From contig CAXTAY010000001.1 in NCBI GenBank assembly GCA_964242335.1, forward strand, positions 1-64,000: a stretch of DNA of 64,000 bases, read 5' to 3'. Below the pieces are notes generated by a model. That model had not been told where the DNA came from and searched no databases. It saw only the letters and a program-made list of their open reading frames with translations. Positions within the stretch are counted from its first letter, which is position 1; each line of letters opens with the position of its first letter. Made by a program: the position numbers and the translations under genes. Shown here in pieces: positions 1-9,118 of the stretch. This DNA comes from Lichenicoccus sp964242335 (GTDB lineage: Bacteria; Pseudomonadota; Alphaproteobacteria; Acetobacterales; Acetobacteraceae).

Positions 1-890
1 TGCACGCGCAGTCGGCCGACATCGCGGTGGGCGTCGACAGCGCCGGCAACAAGGATGAGGGTGCCGGCGACCAGGGCATCATGTTCGGTTTCGCCACCCG
101 CGAGACCCCGACCCTGATGCCGGCACCGCTCTATTACGCGCACGGAATACTCCACCGCATCAACCAGCTGCGCAAGGCGGGCGACCCGCGCGGGCGCGGC
201 CTGCTGCCCGACGCCAAGAGCCAGGTCACGCTGCACTACGTCGACGGCGTGCCGATCGGGGCGACCAGCATCGTGATCTCGACCCAGCACGAGGAGCAGC
301 TGCCGCAGCCCGCGATCCGCGAGACGCTCGGCGGCATCGTGCGCGAGGTGCTCCCCGAGGGCTGGATGTGCCCGGACGACGGCTTCTACGTGAACCCGAC
401 CGGGATCTTCGTGATCGGCGGCCCGGACGGCGATGCCGGCCTGACCGGTCGCAAGATCATCGTCGACACCTACGGTGGTGCTGCACCGCACGGCGGCGGC
501 GCCTTCAGCGGCAAGGATCCGACCAAGGTCGATCGTTCCGCCGCCTATGCCTGCCGCTACCTGGCCAAGAACATCGTGGCGGCCGGGCTCGCGGAGCGCT
601 GCACGCTGCAGATCTCCTACGCGATCGGCGTGTCGCACCCGCTCTCGGTCTATGTCGACCTGCACGAGACCGGGCACGACGTGGACGAGGCGCGCCTGGG
701 CAAGGTGCTGCGCGAGGTGATGGACCTGACGCCGCGCGGCATCCGCCGCCACCTCCGCCTCAACCGGCCGATCTACGCGCAGAGCTCCGCCTACGGGCAT
801 TTCGGCCGCACCCCGGACCCGGCGCGCGACGACTTCACCTGGGAGCGCACCGACCTCGCCGACACCCTGCGCGGCGCCTTCAACCGTTGA
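1..890 (+). CDS. metK: S-adenosylmethionine synthase (5' end outside the window)
   Basis: Makes S-adenosylmethionine from ATP and methionine in the cytoplasm. The frame is open from base 3, so the N-terminal part lies upstream of the window. Visible family signatures are GAGDQG (bases 61-78) followed by IMFGFA, and the phosphate-binding segment GGGAFSGKDPTKVDRSAAY near bases 493-549. The C-terminus is complete and typical. The stop codon overlaps the likely TTG start of trmB, so the two genes should be translationally coupled. Any metK leader or SAM riboswitch would lie outside the window. Confidence 0.96.
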   Translation, partial: HAQSADIAVGVDSAGNKDEGAGDQGIMFGFATRETPTLMPAPLYYAHGILHRINQLRKAGDPRGRGLLPDAKSQVTLHYVDGVPIGATSIVISTQHEEQLPQPAIRETLGGIVREVLPEGWMCPDDGFYVNPTGIFVIGGPDGDAGLTGRKIIVDTYGGAAPHGGGAFSGKDPTKVDRSAAYACRYLAKNIVAAGLAERCTLQISYAIGVSHPLSVYVDLHETGHDVDEARLGKVLREVMDLTPRGIRRHLRLNRPIYAQSSAYGHFGRTPDPARDDFTWERTDLADTLRGAFNR

Positions 891-1618
891 ACGAGGGCCG
901 GCCTGTCCCCGGACAGGCCGCGGCACCGATCGTCAAGCCCGCCGCCGCCCGGCTCTACGGACGGCAGCGCGGCCACCCGCTGCGCCCGCGCCAGCAGCGG
1001 CTGCTCGATCTCACCCTGCCCCGGCTGCGCTTCGAGGCGCACCATGCCGCAGCACCGCTGACCGGGTTCGGCCGGCTGCCCTCCGAACTCTGGCTCGAGG
1101 TCGGTTTCGGCGGCGGCGAGCATAGCCTGGCGCAGCATGCGGCCCACCCCGATGTCGGCCTGATCGCCTGCGAGGTGTTCGAGAACGGTCTCTGCTCGCT
1201 GCTGACCCGGCTGGTGCCTGATGGCGCGGAGGCGACTTCGCCGGTGCCCGACATGCTGCGGCTGTGGGACGACGACGCCCGCATCCTGCTGCAGGCGCTG
1301 CCGGAAGGCTGCCTGGACCGGATGTTCCTGTTGTTCCCGGATCCCTGGCCGAAGACCCGGCACGCCAAGCGTCGCTTCGTGCACCCGCAGACCATCTCGC
1401 TGGTCGCGAGCCGCCTGCGACCGGGTGCTGCATGGCGCATCGCCAGCGACGATGCGACCTACCAGGACTGGGTGACGCAGGTGATGGCGACGCAGAGCCT
1501 GTTCGCGCCCGACCAGCCGGCGCGCAGCCGCCCGCAGGACTGGCCACCGACCCGCTACGAAGCCAAGGCGCTCGCCGCCGGCCGCTGCCCGCTATACTGG
1601 AGCTTCACCCGCCGGTAG
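887..1618 (+). CDS. trmB: tRNA (guanine-N7-)-methyltransferase
   Basis: Methylates G46 of tRNA to m7G using SAM. The protein contains the SAM-binding segment EVGFGGGEH and the hallmark FPDPWPKTRHAKRR, which together identify TrmB. Length from the chosen start is 243 residues, as expected. The start is a TTG at 887 overlapping the metK stop; no ATG or GTG lies in frame between metK and the first conserved residues, and the same frame is open much further upstream, antisense-like, inside metK. Its last 27 bases overlap the 3' end of the convergent unknown gene at 1592-3601. Confidence 0.92.
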   Translation: MNEGRPVPGQAAAPIVKPAAARLYGRQRGHPLRPRQQRLLDLTLPRLRFEAHHAAAPLTGFGRLPSELWLEVGFGGGEHSLAQHAAHPDVGLIACEVFENGLCSLLTRLVPDGAEATSPVPDMLRLWDDDARILLQALPEGCLDRMFLLFPDPWPKTRHAKRRFVHPQTISLVASRLRPGAAWRIASDDATYQDWVTQVMATQSLFAPDQPARSRPQDWPPTRYEAKALAAGRCPLYWSFTRR

Positions 1619-3601
1619 GCTCTGCTCGATCATCTCCCGGACCTGCGGAAACAGTCTCGCCTCGTCGATCTGGAAGTTGAAGAACGAGGCGTTCCCGGGA
1701 GCCACGTCCACGAGCAGCGGCACATCGGGCCGGTCCGTGATGGCGTCCGGATCGACGAAGCGCAGCCGGGTCGGCGCCTCCATATAGCGCGGCGCATCGT
1801 AGATATGCAGGTCGCCGCGATGCAGCAGGTTGTCGCGGCTGCTGATCACCAGCCCGGTCTTGTTGCAGACCCAACGGTATTTCGCGAGGCTTGCACCCCA
1901 GATCGAGACGAAACAGCTGCAGAGGTCGGCCCAGGCCAGGCTGACGCCGATCGATCGACCGATGGTATCGGCGATCGTGATCGGGCGGTCGCTGAAGTGC
2001 TGGCGCAGATCGGCGGCCAGGGCATGCTCGATGTCGATCGGCCGGCTTCGGGCGTAGGACTCCGCGTGGCTCTCGAGGAAATGTCCCGCGGCCTCTCCAC
2101 GGGCGTTGTGCCCGTCCAGGACGACGATCGCGCCCGGGAACTGCGTGACGATGAAGCCCACGAGACTCCTGAAGAAGCCGGTCAGATCGACCAGTGTGCG
2201 GTTCTCGACGCGCAGCCCGAGCAGGATGACGGGCACCGGCTGCCGACCGCTCGTCGGGCCGCATCGCGTCCGTTCGATAAGGGCCCGCACCTCCTCGTAG
2301 GCGTGGCCGGCCCTGACCCGCTCCAGGATGCGCGTGCGCAGGCTGTGGGAGACGTGCTCCCGCGTGACGCGCACGATCAAGACGCCGTCTGCATAGGCAT
2401 ACCGTATCATTGCCCGAACATCGGCCAGATCGCGGACCACGCTGTCCTTCAGCGCAGGGAACAGCTCGTCGAGCGGGCCGTACAATTCGATGCCGTCCGC
2501 CGCGTTGAGCACGATCCAGTGCGGCAGCGACTTGGCTCCTCCCTCGATCAGGTGATCGATGCCGCTCAGCTCGTTCCAGATCTGATGACCGATATGCATG
2601 CCAGGACGACCGCGCAGGACGCTGGCGAAGCGCCTGGCGCCGCGTCGCAGATATGGCACCAGCTGCTCTGCCCAGATGCAGGAGTGCGTCACGAACCAGT
2701 ACGGCAGGTGGCGCGCGATCTGACGTGCCACCGTACGTGCGGTCTCGTCACGACTCACCATCAGGCCGGACGATGGAAACCACATCCCGCAGATGCGCGC
2801 GCAGTGGTCGGCCACCATGACGAAGAAGACGAGATCGTGCCGCGCATCGGCGAAACGATAGGCGAAGTGGAAGTCGTCGAAGCAGAAGCCACCCTGCGCA
2901 CGCAGCGCCGCGCCGTCGACAGGGCTCGGCCATGTCAGGACACCGTCCTCGAATGCGATCGGCAGTCGATCCTGGAACTCGTCCGCCAGTCCGGCGAGCA
3001 GGTGGGTCCGGCTGATCGCGTGGTGGATGTTCTTCTCGTCACGGAAGATCAACGATGCCGGCATCAGGTGCTGGGCGAGAAAGATGGCGGGCGGACGCAG
3101 CAGCAGGTCCAGGCAATTCACCGCGATCGCCCGCCTGGTGGTCTCGTTGAGGCTGAGGAACGCGCGGCTCTCCTCGAGCAGGACCGGCTTGCATTGCCGC
3201 AGCGTGGTGCGCAGCAGGCGATCGAGGATCGGCACCGCCTTGAGGCGGAGCAGATCGACCAGCTCGGTCGTCAGCTGGTCGACGCTGTCCCCCATGTGGT
3301 GCATGCGCCAGTCCAGGAACCACGTTGCCGTCCGGCCGTCGTCATGCAGCAGCTCGAGGAGAAACAGCGGCGCGAAACCCATGTAGAGGTGCGACGCCCG
3401 CCAGCCCGGCAGGAAGCACGGCACGACTTCGCCCTGCATCAGCAGCGGGATGGCGTTGCCATCGAGCCACAGGTGAAAGCCGCCATCCTGCATGAACAGC
3501 GGGTCGTGCAGCACCAGAGCGTTCGCCGGGACGGCCGCCTGCGCCGGTCCGCATCCCGGTTCTATTCCGGGCACCGTCCCCGTCCGCTTCCGGACGCTCA
3601 T
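1592..3601 (-). CDS. Large protein of unknown function, paralogue of the next upstream gene
   Basis: A 669-residue protein of a family I do not recognise. It is clearly related to the 648-residue product of 3598-5544. Shared blocks are WPSPVDGA, GHQIWNELSGI, ELYGPLDELFP, GLRVENRT, LDGHN and, near the C-terminus, WGASLAKYRWV...NKTGL...SRDNLLHR. The last block loosely resembles the donor-binding side of GT-B glycosyltransferases, but this is only an impression. The N-terminal ~110 residues (PGWRASHLYMGF...MGD) recur in the gene at 5839. No signal peptide or clear membrane segment. The ATG overlaps the upstream stop by four bases (ATGA), so the pair is probably co-translated. Its 3' end overlaps trmB on the other strand. 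Confidence 0.85.
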   Translation of the reverse strand: MSVRKRTGTVPGIEPGCGPAQAAVPANALVLHDPLFMQDGGFHLWLDGNAIPLLMQGEVVPCFLPGWRASHLYMGFAPLFLLELLHDDGRTATWFLDWRMHHMGDSVDQLTTELVDLLRLKAVPILDRLLRTTLRQCKPVLLEESRAFLSLNETTRRAIAVNCLDLLLRPPAIFLAQHLMPASLIFRDEKNIHHAISRTHLLAGLADEFQDRLPIAFEDGVLTWPSPVDGAALRAQGGFCFDDFHFAYRFADARHDLVFFVMVADHCARICGMWFPSSGLMVSRDETARTVARQIARHLPYWFVTHSCIWAEQLVPYLRRGARRFASVLRGRPGMHIGHQIWNELSGIDHLIEGGAKSLPHWIVLNAADGIELYGPLDELFPALKDSVVRDLADVRAMIRYAYADGVLIVRVTREHVSHSLRTRILERVRAGHAYEEVRALIERTRCGPTSGRQPVPVILLGLRVENRTLVDLTGFFRSLVGFIVTQFPGAIVVLDGHNARGEAAGHFLESHAESYARSRPIDIEHALAADLRQHFSDRPITIADTIGRSIGVSLAWADLCSCFVSIWGASLAKYRWVCNKTGLVISSRDNLLHRGDLHIYDAPRYMEAPTRLRFVDPDAITDRPDVPLLVDVAPGNASFFNFQIDEARLFPQVREMIEQSLPAGEAPV

Positions 3602-5544
3602 GCCTGGTCGATCCGGGCCGCCAAGGCGCGGGTAAGGATGCCAAGCATGGCATCGAAGATCGGCTCCTCCTCGACACGGAAATTGAAGAAGCGGGGCTGT
3701 CCTGGCCCGGGATTCATCAGCATCGGGGCATCCGGCAGATCATGAACCAGCGACGGATCCGGGATGATCATCTCGGTCGGCGACTCCATGTTCGCCGCCG
3801 TATGGTAGATGGCGAGATCAGGGCGATGCAGGATGTTGTCCCGGCTGGTGAGTGCGAGGCCAGGCTTGTTCGCGACCCAGCGGAACTTGGCGAGACACGC
3901 TCCCCAGATCGCGAAGAAGCAATCGCTGGTCGTGGCAAGGGCGAGGCTGTCGCTCATCGGCTGTCCGATCGTGTCGAAGATGCGTATGTCGGCGCTGGCG
4001 AGCTGCTGGCGCAGCCGAAGCACCAGCCGTCGCTCCACCTGCGCCGGATGCTCCAGGGCGACAGCCTCGCCATGGCTCTCGATCATGTTGCCGCCTGCAC
4101 CGACACGCGTGTTGTGTCCGTCAAGGATCGCAGTCGTCCCAGGAAAATGACGAGCGATCACGGTCAGCAGGCGCACCAGCAGGCCCGCGAGGTCCTCGTG
4201 CGTCCGGTTCTCGACGCGCAGTCCGATCATGATGATCGGCTTGCGCGCATGCGGATCCCGCCGCATCGCCTGGAAGCTCCGGATCTGAGCGAGGCAGGTA
4301 CAGGTGGACAAAGCGTGACGCCGCAACCGGTCGCGCAGTCGCGCCGAGACGTAGTGGCTGGTAATCCGCACCACGCAGGCGTCTGACTGATAGCTGTAGC
4401 GGATCGCGGCATCCGGATCGGGTAAGCCGCGGGTGACGCGACCCGACCACTCCGGGAACAGGGTATCAACCGGACCATACAGCTCCATCCCGATGCCGCC
4501 GCACGGCGCAATCGTCTCCGGTGGCCGAGCGCCGGCAGGCGCATGCTCCACATGGTGCTGCATCCCGCCCAGCTCGTTCCAGAGCTGGTGCGCCATGTGC
4601 GTCCAGGGGGGGGACCGCATCAGGTTGACGGTACGGCTGGCTCCGCGTGAAAGGTAGGGGATGAGGTCGAGGCCGTGCCTGCAGATGAGGTGGATCAGGG
4701 AGGGCGAGATGTTGCAGGCCATGGTTCCTGCCGCCCAGCGGACGTAGCCCGGGCCACGTGGCATGAACAGGTCGAGCTGGGGAAGATAGAGGCCGACCGG
4801 TCTCGCGCACTCGTCCGCCGCGAACAGGAAGAACGTGATGCCGTGACGATGATCATGGAAGCGATACCCGATCGCCATGTCCGAGAAGCAGAGGCTGCCC
4901 TGCGCCGGGACCGGCGCACCGTCCACTGGGCTCGGCCAGTGCATCACGCCGTCCGACGCCTGCGCGATCCGCAGCTGGAAGTCGTCGAGAGCGAGGTCGC
5001 GCTCGATCCGCCGAGGATCAATCGGGATCGGCCGGTCATCCTGGCACGAGTTGAGCGTGAGGATCTCCGGCAGATCCTGCGCCGCGAGCGTCATCGGATC
5101 AGCGATGAGCTCCTGCTGCACGATCTGCGCGATCTTGAAGGTGACCGTGGGGCTGAGCTGGAGCAAGGCGCTGGCGGCAGGCGACAGGACTGGCCGCGCA
5201 TCGAACAGCACGGAGCGGAACAGAGGACCGAGGATGTGCATCACCTGCTTGCGGAAACGCTGCGCATCCACGGGCCCCATCTGCTGGATGCAGTCGCCGA
5301 GAAAGCGGCCCTCGGTGTTCAGGATTCTCATCCCGAACTCCGTCTCGGAGCAGAGCTGCAGGATCGGATAGGATGCGAACCCGTTGAACAAGGTCTCCGC
5401 CCGCCAGCCGGTCATGAAACCACTGACGATCGGTCCCCCGTTTTCGCGTAGCGGTTGATAGACGCCACGGATCGGTATCTTCCACTGTCCATCCGTAAAG
5501 ATGGCGGCATCCCGGATCAGGATCGGATCGATTACCGTGGTCAT
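3598..5544 (-). CDS. Large protein of unknown function, first gene of a tandem paralogous pair
   Basis: A 648-residue protein, paralogue of the product of 1592-3601. Corresponding blocks are WPSPVDGAPV, MAHQLWNELGGM, ELYGPVDTLFPEW, GLRVENRTHEDL, LDGHNTR and WGACLAKFRWVANKPGLALTSRDN. The N-terminal segment TGWRAETLFNGF...GRFLGDCI matches the other two island proteins. The ATG at 5544 leaves a 294-base divergent gap to the gene at 5839. That gap is visibly more AT-rich than the surroundings, fitting a bidirectional promoter region. The function is unknown; a cytoplasmic glycan-related enzyme is a guess based on the C-terminal block. Confidence 0.85.
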   Translation of the reverse strand: MTTVIDPILIRDAAIFTDGQWKIPIRGVYQPLRENGGPIVSGFMTGWRAETLFNGFASYPILQLCSETEFGMRILNTEGRFLGDCIQQMGPVDAQRFRKQVMHILGPLFRSVLFDARPVLSPAASALLQLSPTVTFKIAQIVQQELIADPMTLAAQDLPEILTLNSCQDDRPIPIDPRRIERDLALDDFQLRIAQASDGVMHWPSPVDGAPVPAQGSLCFSDMAIGYRFHDHRHGITFFLFAADECARPVGLYLPQLDLFMPRGPGYVRWAAGTMACNISPSLIHLICRHGLDLIPYLSRGASRTVNLMRSPPWTHMAHQLWNELGGMQHHVEHAPAGARPPETIAPCGGIGMELYGPVDTLFPEWSGRVTRGLPDPDAAIRYSYQSDACVVRITSHYVSARLRDRLRRHALSTCTCLAQIRSFQAMRRDPHARKPIIMIGLRVENRTHEDLAGLLVRLLTVIARHFPGTTAILDGHNTRVGAGGNMIESHGEAVALEHPAQVERRLVLRLRQQLASADIRIFDTIGQPMSDSLALATTSDCFFAIWGACLAKFRWVANKPGLALTSRDNILHRPDLAIYHTAANMESPTEMIIPDPSLVHDLPDAPMLMNPGPGQPRFFNFRVEEEPIFDAMLGILTRALAARIDQA

Positions 5545-5838
5545 AATCGATGATGCTCCGTCCTGAAGCGATGTCCGCTCATTAGCTTCTATACCTGTTC
5601 CGAATCGAGTCCAGTCTGCTCGACATCCAGCCAGGCTATGACCAGTTCCGCCTGATCAACCATCCAACAAAGTCTCATCACCCCACGTCGATAAGCTTCA
5701 AAGATGAGACACGTCTCGTCCTACGAGCGGAACCGCAGGCTTCCACCGCAGGCGCCTTGTGCGCATCGGTTGCGATCATGGTGGTATCCGTGATGGTGTA
5801 GGAGCCTGCAGTACCGAGGCGCCTCTCGGAACGGACGC

Positions 5839-7368
5839 ATGATCGAGACGGAGTCCTGCGTGTTCGCCTACAAGCACCTGATCACCGATCCCGTGTTCCA
5901 GTGCGACCGTCTCTGGTATCTTCGCGTCAGCGACAGGAACGCGGTAATACTAAAGCATCTCAGTGGCGCGCCGATCGAGTATTTCGCCGGAAGCTGGTTT
6001 CCGGTCTTCGTCTATACCGGGCTGCAGACCATGTATCTGCTCGCCCTGGAAGCGGACGGGATGCGAGCGACTTGGCTGCTCTCACCAGACGGCAGGCGGC
6101 TGGGCGACAAGATCGAGGACCTGACGCCCGATCAGCATGAGCTGCTGCGCCGCGCGATCTCGTCCCGCGGCCCGGCAAGCGTCGACTGGCTGATAGGCGA
6201 CGGCATGCAGCTCATCGAGCCGCTCCTGCTCCGTGACATACTGAGCCTCGCTGCCGGATCGGCCAGCGTTCCCGACGCGCCGCAAGCCGCCGCACCGCAT
6301 AAGACCATTGCCATGCTGGGCGCGCCATCCGGGCTGCGGCCATACCTACGGTTCCGGCCGGGCGACCGAACCCTGCTGCTTGCGGAGGGCTGGAACCTCC
6401 AGGAAGGTGCATGTCGCGCGACCGGCTCGCTCAGCTTGGCAAGCCGCGACGTGATTCCTGCAGCCGCCTCTCACCTGCTGACGATCTCGCTTCTGCCAGC
6501 CGACCTGGAACTGCGGCCGGTCGAGCTCGCCATTGAGGTCAATGGCCGCTCGATCGCCCAGGTGCGGCTGGACCCGAAGTGGCAGGGCGAAGGAGCCGAC
6601 CTTGCCTTCTGGCTCGCGCCGGAGCTGATCAACGACAAGCCGCTCGAGATCGCGTTCAGGCACTCCGGCGAATTTCTTTTAGAGGCGCTGAGGATCGAGC
6701 AGGGTCACGATGTCACCGAAGAGCCTCCGACGCCGGAAGCGCTCATGCTTCGCTTCGAGAACATCGGCGACAACTGCGAGTTCGGCCTGGTGCAGCGGCA
6801 CTTCAAGGCGGATCCGGTCGGCCTGCTGCGGTTCGCCGGCCTGCGCACGCCACGCCGGCTGATCCGCTTCCTGGACGAGAAGTTCGGCCGGTTCGGCGAG
6901 CCAGGCACCCTCGGCGTCCGCATCATCGGAGGCGAATACTGGATCATCGACGACGTCTACGGCGTCTCGTACCACACATTCAAGTATCAGCACGAAGTGG
7001 CGGCGGAAGAAGTGATACGTGAGAACGAGGTCAAGACCGGCTACCTGAAGCGCAAGTTCGTCGAAGATCTCGAGGATGGCGACAAGATCATGGTCTACAA
7101 GCGCGTCGTGACGGAGGATGTGCATGAAATCATCGCGCTGCATGCGGCGTTGAACAGTTTCGGCACCGTCAACAAGCTGCTCTGGGTGACGCAGGCGGAC
7201 GGGCAGCATGCGTCCGGCGATGTCGAGTGGGTGGGCGATCGCCTGCTCAGGGGCTATGTCGGCACGATCTCGCTGACCAACGCGCACGACTACGACCCCG
7301 ATATATGGCTGCGGCTGTGCCGGAACGCGCTCGCCGCCTTCAACGCGGCCGGGTCGGCGAGATCATGA
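5839..7368 (+). CDS. Unknown three-part protein sharing the N-terminal domain of the paralogous pair
   Basis: A 509-residue protein. Residues ~1-130 share the pattern seen in both proteins on the opposite strand: a GSWFPVFVYTGLQTMYLL-like block, then GRRLGDKIEDLTP. Residues ~165-300 look like a beta-sandwich, with alternating hydrophobics in ELAIEVNGRSIAQVRL and a stretch ending EIAFRHSG. Residues ~310-500 begin FENIGDNCEFGLVQRHF, which resembles the G-x-N-C opening of DUF1796-type putative papain-like proteins; that link is tentative. No signal peptide. It faces the pair across a 294-base gap, so co-regulation is plausible. The stop lies 13 bases from the convergent beta-helix gene. Confidence 0.85.
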   Translation: MIETESCVFAYKHLITDPVFQCDRLWYLRVSDRNAVILKHLSGAPIEYFAGSWFPVFVYTGLQTMYLLALEADGMRATWLLSPDGRRLGDKIEDLTPDQHELLRRAISSRGPASVDWLIGDGMQLIEPLLLRDILSLAAGSASVPDAPQAAAPHKTIAMLGAPSGLRPYLRFRPGDRTLLLAEGWNLQEGACRATGSLSLASRDVIPAAASHLLTISLLPADLELRPVELAIEVNGRSIAQVRLDPKWQGEGADLAFWLAPELINDKPLEIAFRHSGEFLLEALRIEQGHDVTEEPPTPEALMLRFENIGDNCEFGLVQRHFKADPVGLLRFAGLRTPRRLIRFLDEKFGRFGEPGTLGVRIIGGEYWIIDDVYGVSYHTFKYQHEVAAEEVIRENEVKTGYLKRKFVEDLEDGDKIMVYKRVVTEDVHEIIALHAALNSFGTVNKLLWVTQADGQHASGDVEWVGDRLLRGYVGTISLTNAHDYDPDIWLRLCRNALAAFNAAGSARS

Positions 7369-7381
7369 GACTAGGCGTGCG

Positions 7382-9118
7382 CTACCACCGCACCCAGACC
7401 CTGTTGGTCTTGTCATAAATGAACGTCAGCGGCGTCGATGGCGACATACCGGAGGACGCGCCGATCACCCTGATCCCGGCGTGGCTCGGGTGCGGCGTGA
7501 CGGTCAGATTGACGATGCTGCACTCCGACGTGATGTGACTGACCTGTCCCTGGAACGGATCCGCGGGCAGGTTCCAATCAAATGAAGCCAGCCTACCGAC
7601 GCAGTGCAGGATGCTCCCATTCGACCTGGCGGGTGCCGCGGCACTGCCGCGATCGACTGCCACATCCGTCGTGCCGATGCTGCTGTCGCTCGGCGCGCGG
7701 AGGAGCAGGTTGCCCGAGGCCGGATTCAGCTCGGACACGCCGTTCACACTGTTCATCGCGATCTGGTTGTAGCCCCCGCTCCTGTCGATGATGTCGCCGG
7801 CGCCGTTGACCATGTTCCCGGTGATGCCGTTGTACACGCTGCCGGCACCGTCCAGCAGCACGTATGGCCCGTTTATGGTCACGATGGTGTTGTCGTCGAT
7901 CTTCGCCGCCGACGAGTTGGTCAGGTGCACGAACTGCTCTCGACCATCGAAGCTCCCGCCGTTGCCGCCGTTGACGTTGTTGTGGTGGATAAGGCTGGTG
8001 CCGGCACCGTTCAGGTCGATACAGGTCCAGGGCGTCGAGTCATGCCGCCCATCCGGCCAGCGCCACAACAGGCTATCGCTCACGCTCACGCCGACGCCGG
8101 CCGCCTGCACGTCCCCCTGGATCGCGTTGAGGTGGCTGTTGGTGATCTCGAGAAGCTCGGGAACAAAGCGCGGGTTGGCCAGTCCGTCGGTCCAGCTGAC
8201 GCCGTAGTTTCCGGCGATCGCGAAGATGTTCGTGGCCAGCACGCCCTGGACGTAGCCGCTCACCAGGATGCCGATGTTGCCGCCCTGGAACTTGCTGTTC
8301 GAGATCGTCGTGTCGACCGCGTATCGCGCGTCGGCACCCCTGATCACGAGGCCGTTAGAGTTCTCCGGCGGAAACCCGGCGATGGTGTGGACGTGGTCGA
8401 TGACCGCGTTGTCGGTCGAGGTCAGGACGATGCCGTTCGCCCATGAGCCGGGGTAGCCGTCGCTCGTCGTGTCGACGTCCCTCACCACGACGGCGTCCGA
8501 AACGGCACCCGTCTCCGTGATCGCGAGCGCGGTATTCGCCGCTATGTTCGAGCCTGTGCGATCGATGGTGAGGCCGGTGACGGATGCCGCAGAAGCCATC
8601 GCCAGCGTGATAGCGATGCCGTCGATGCCGGGTGCGAAGCTCAGGGTGGTGAGGCCGGCTCCATCCCCCGCCACGGCGACGCCTCTCCCAGCGGGTGCCG
8701 CGAACGCCAGGCTCGATCCCAGGTGGCAGGTGCCGCCCGGAATGTAGATCTTCGCACCGGTGCCTCGCTCGGTGGCGGTGGCGGCACGGGCGGCGCGCAG
8801 GAAGGCTGCGGCGTCATCGGTGGTGCCGTCGCATCTGGCACCGTAGTCGCGCACGTTGACGGTGTCCGAGGACCGGTCGACCAGTGGCCGCGCAGTCGAG
8901 GCGCCGGCCGCTGGGCGGCCAGCGGTCATGGGTGTTGCGGCGACACCCCGTTGATCCGCGCCCGCCGTCTCGGCGCGCGCATGCGGCACGGTCGAGGCGG
9001 CGAGCAGGATCGCGATGAGCTGCGGGACGTTCAGGCGCAGGAGGAACCTCCCTACGGTCCGCGGCCGGCGGTTCAGGCGCCGAACGTGACCCCGGTGAGA
9101 CGTTCGGAGAGCGCCCAC
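7382..9118 (-). CDS. Secreted right-handed beta-helix protein (pectate-lyase-3-like fold)
   Basis: Probably an exported polysaccharide-binding or -cleaving protein. After the signal peptide comes VNVRDYGARCDGTTDDAAAF, the entry motif of Pectate_lyase_3 and GH28-like beta-helices. Many short coils rich in N, G, D and V follow, such as NSHLNAIQGD and IDDNTIVTINGPYV. Start choice is difficult. The nearest canonical start is GTG 9118, which would overlap the SDR gene by 46 bases and has no visible ribosome site. A CTG at 9040, six bases after GGGAGG, would give the compact signal peptide MRLNVPQLIAILLAASTVPH followed by ARA. The true start may therefore be 9040. No catalytic residues were assigned. 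Confidence 0.8.
   Translation of the reverse strand: MGALRTSHRGHVRRLNRRPRTVGRFLLRLNVPQLIAILLAASTVPHARAETAGADQRGVAATPMTAGRPAAGASTARPLVDRSSDTVNVRDYGARCDGTTDDAAAFLRAARAATATERGTGAKIYIPGGTCHLGSSLAFAAPAGRGVAVAGDGAGLTTLSFAPGIDGIAITLAMASAASVTGLTIDRTGSNIAANTALAITETGAVSDAVVVRDVDTTSDGYPGSWANGIVLTSTDNAVIDHVHTIAGFPPENSNGLVIRGADARYAVDTTISNSKFQGGNIGILVSGYVQGVLATNIFAIAGNYGVSWTDGLANPRFVPELLEITNSHLNAIQGDVQAAGVGVSVSDSLLWRWPDGRHDSTPWTCIDLNGAGTSLIHHNNVNGGNGGSFDGREQFVHLTNSSAAKIDDNTIVTINGPYVLLDGAGSVYNGITGNMVNGAGDIIDRSGGYNQIAMNSVNGVSELNPASGNLLLRAPSDSSIGTTDVAVDRGSAAAPARSNGSILHCVGRLASFDWNLPADPFQGQVSHITSECSIVNLTVTPHPSHAGIRVIGASSGMSPSTPLTFIYDKTNRVWVRW

Noticed and set aside
1805..3745. Long plus-strand open frame opposite the unknown paralogue pair
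   Set aside because: It spans both minus-strand genes, has Gln/Asp/His/Arg-rich shadow composition and no recognisable domain; the minus-strand frames share conserved blocks.
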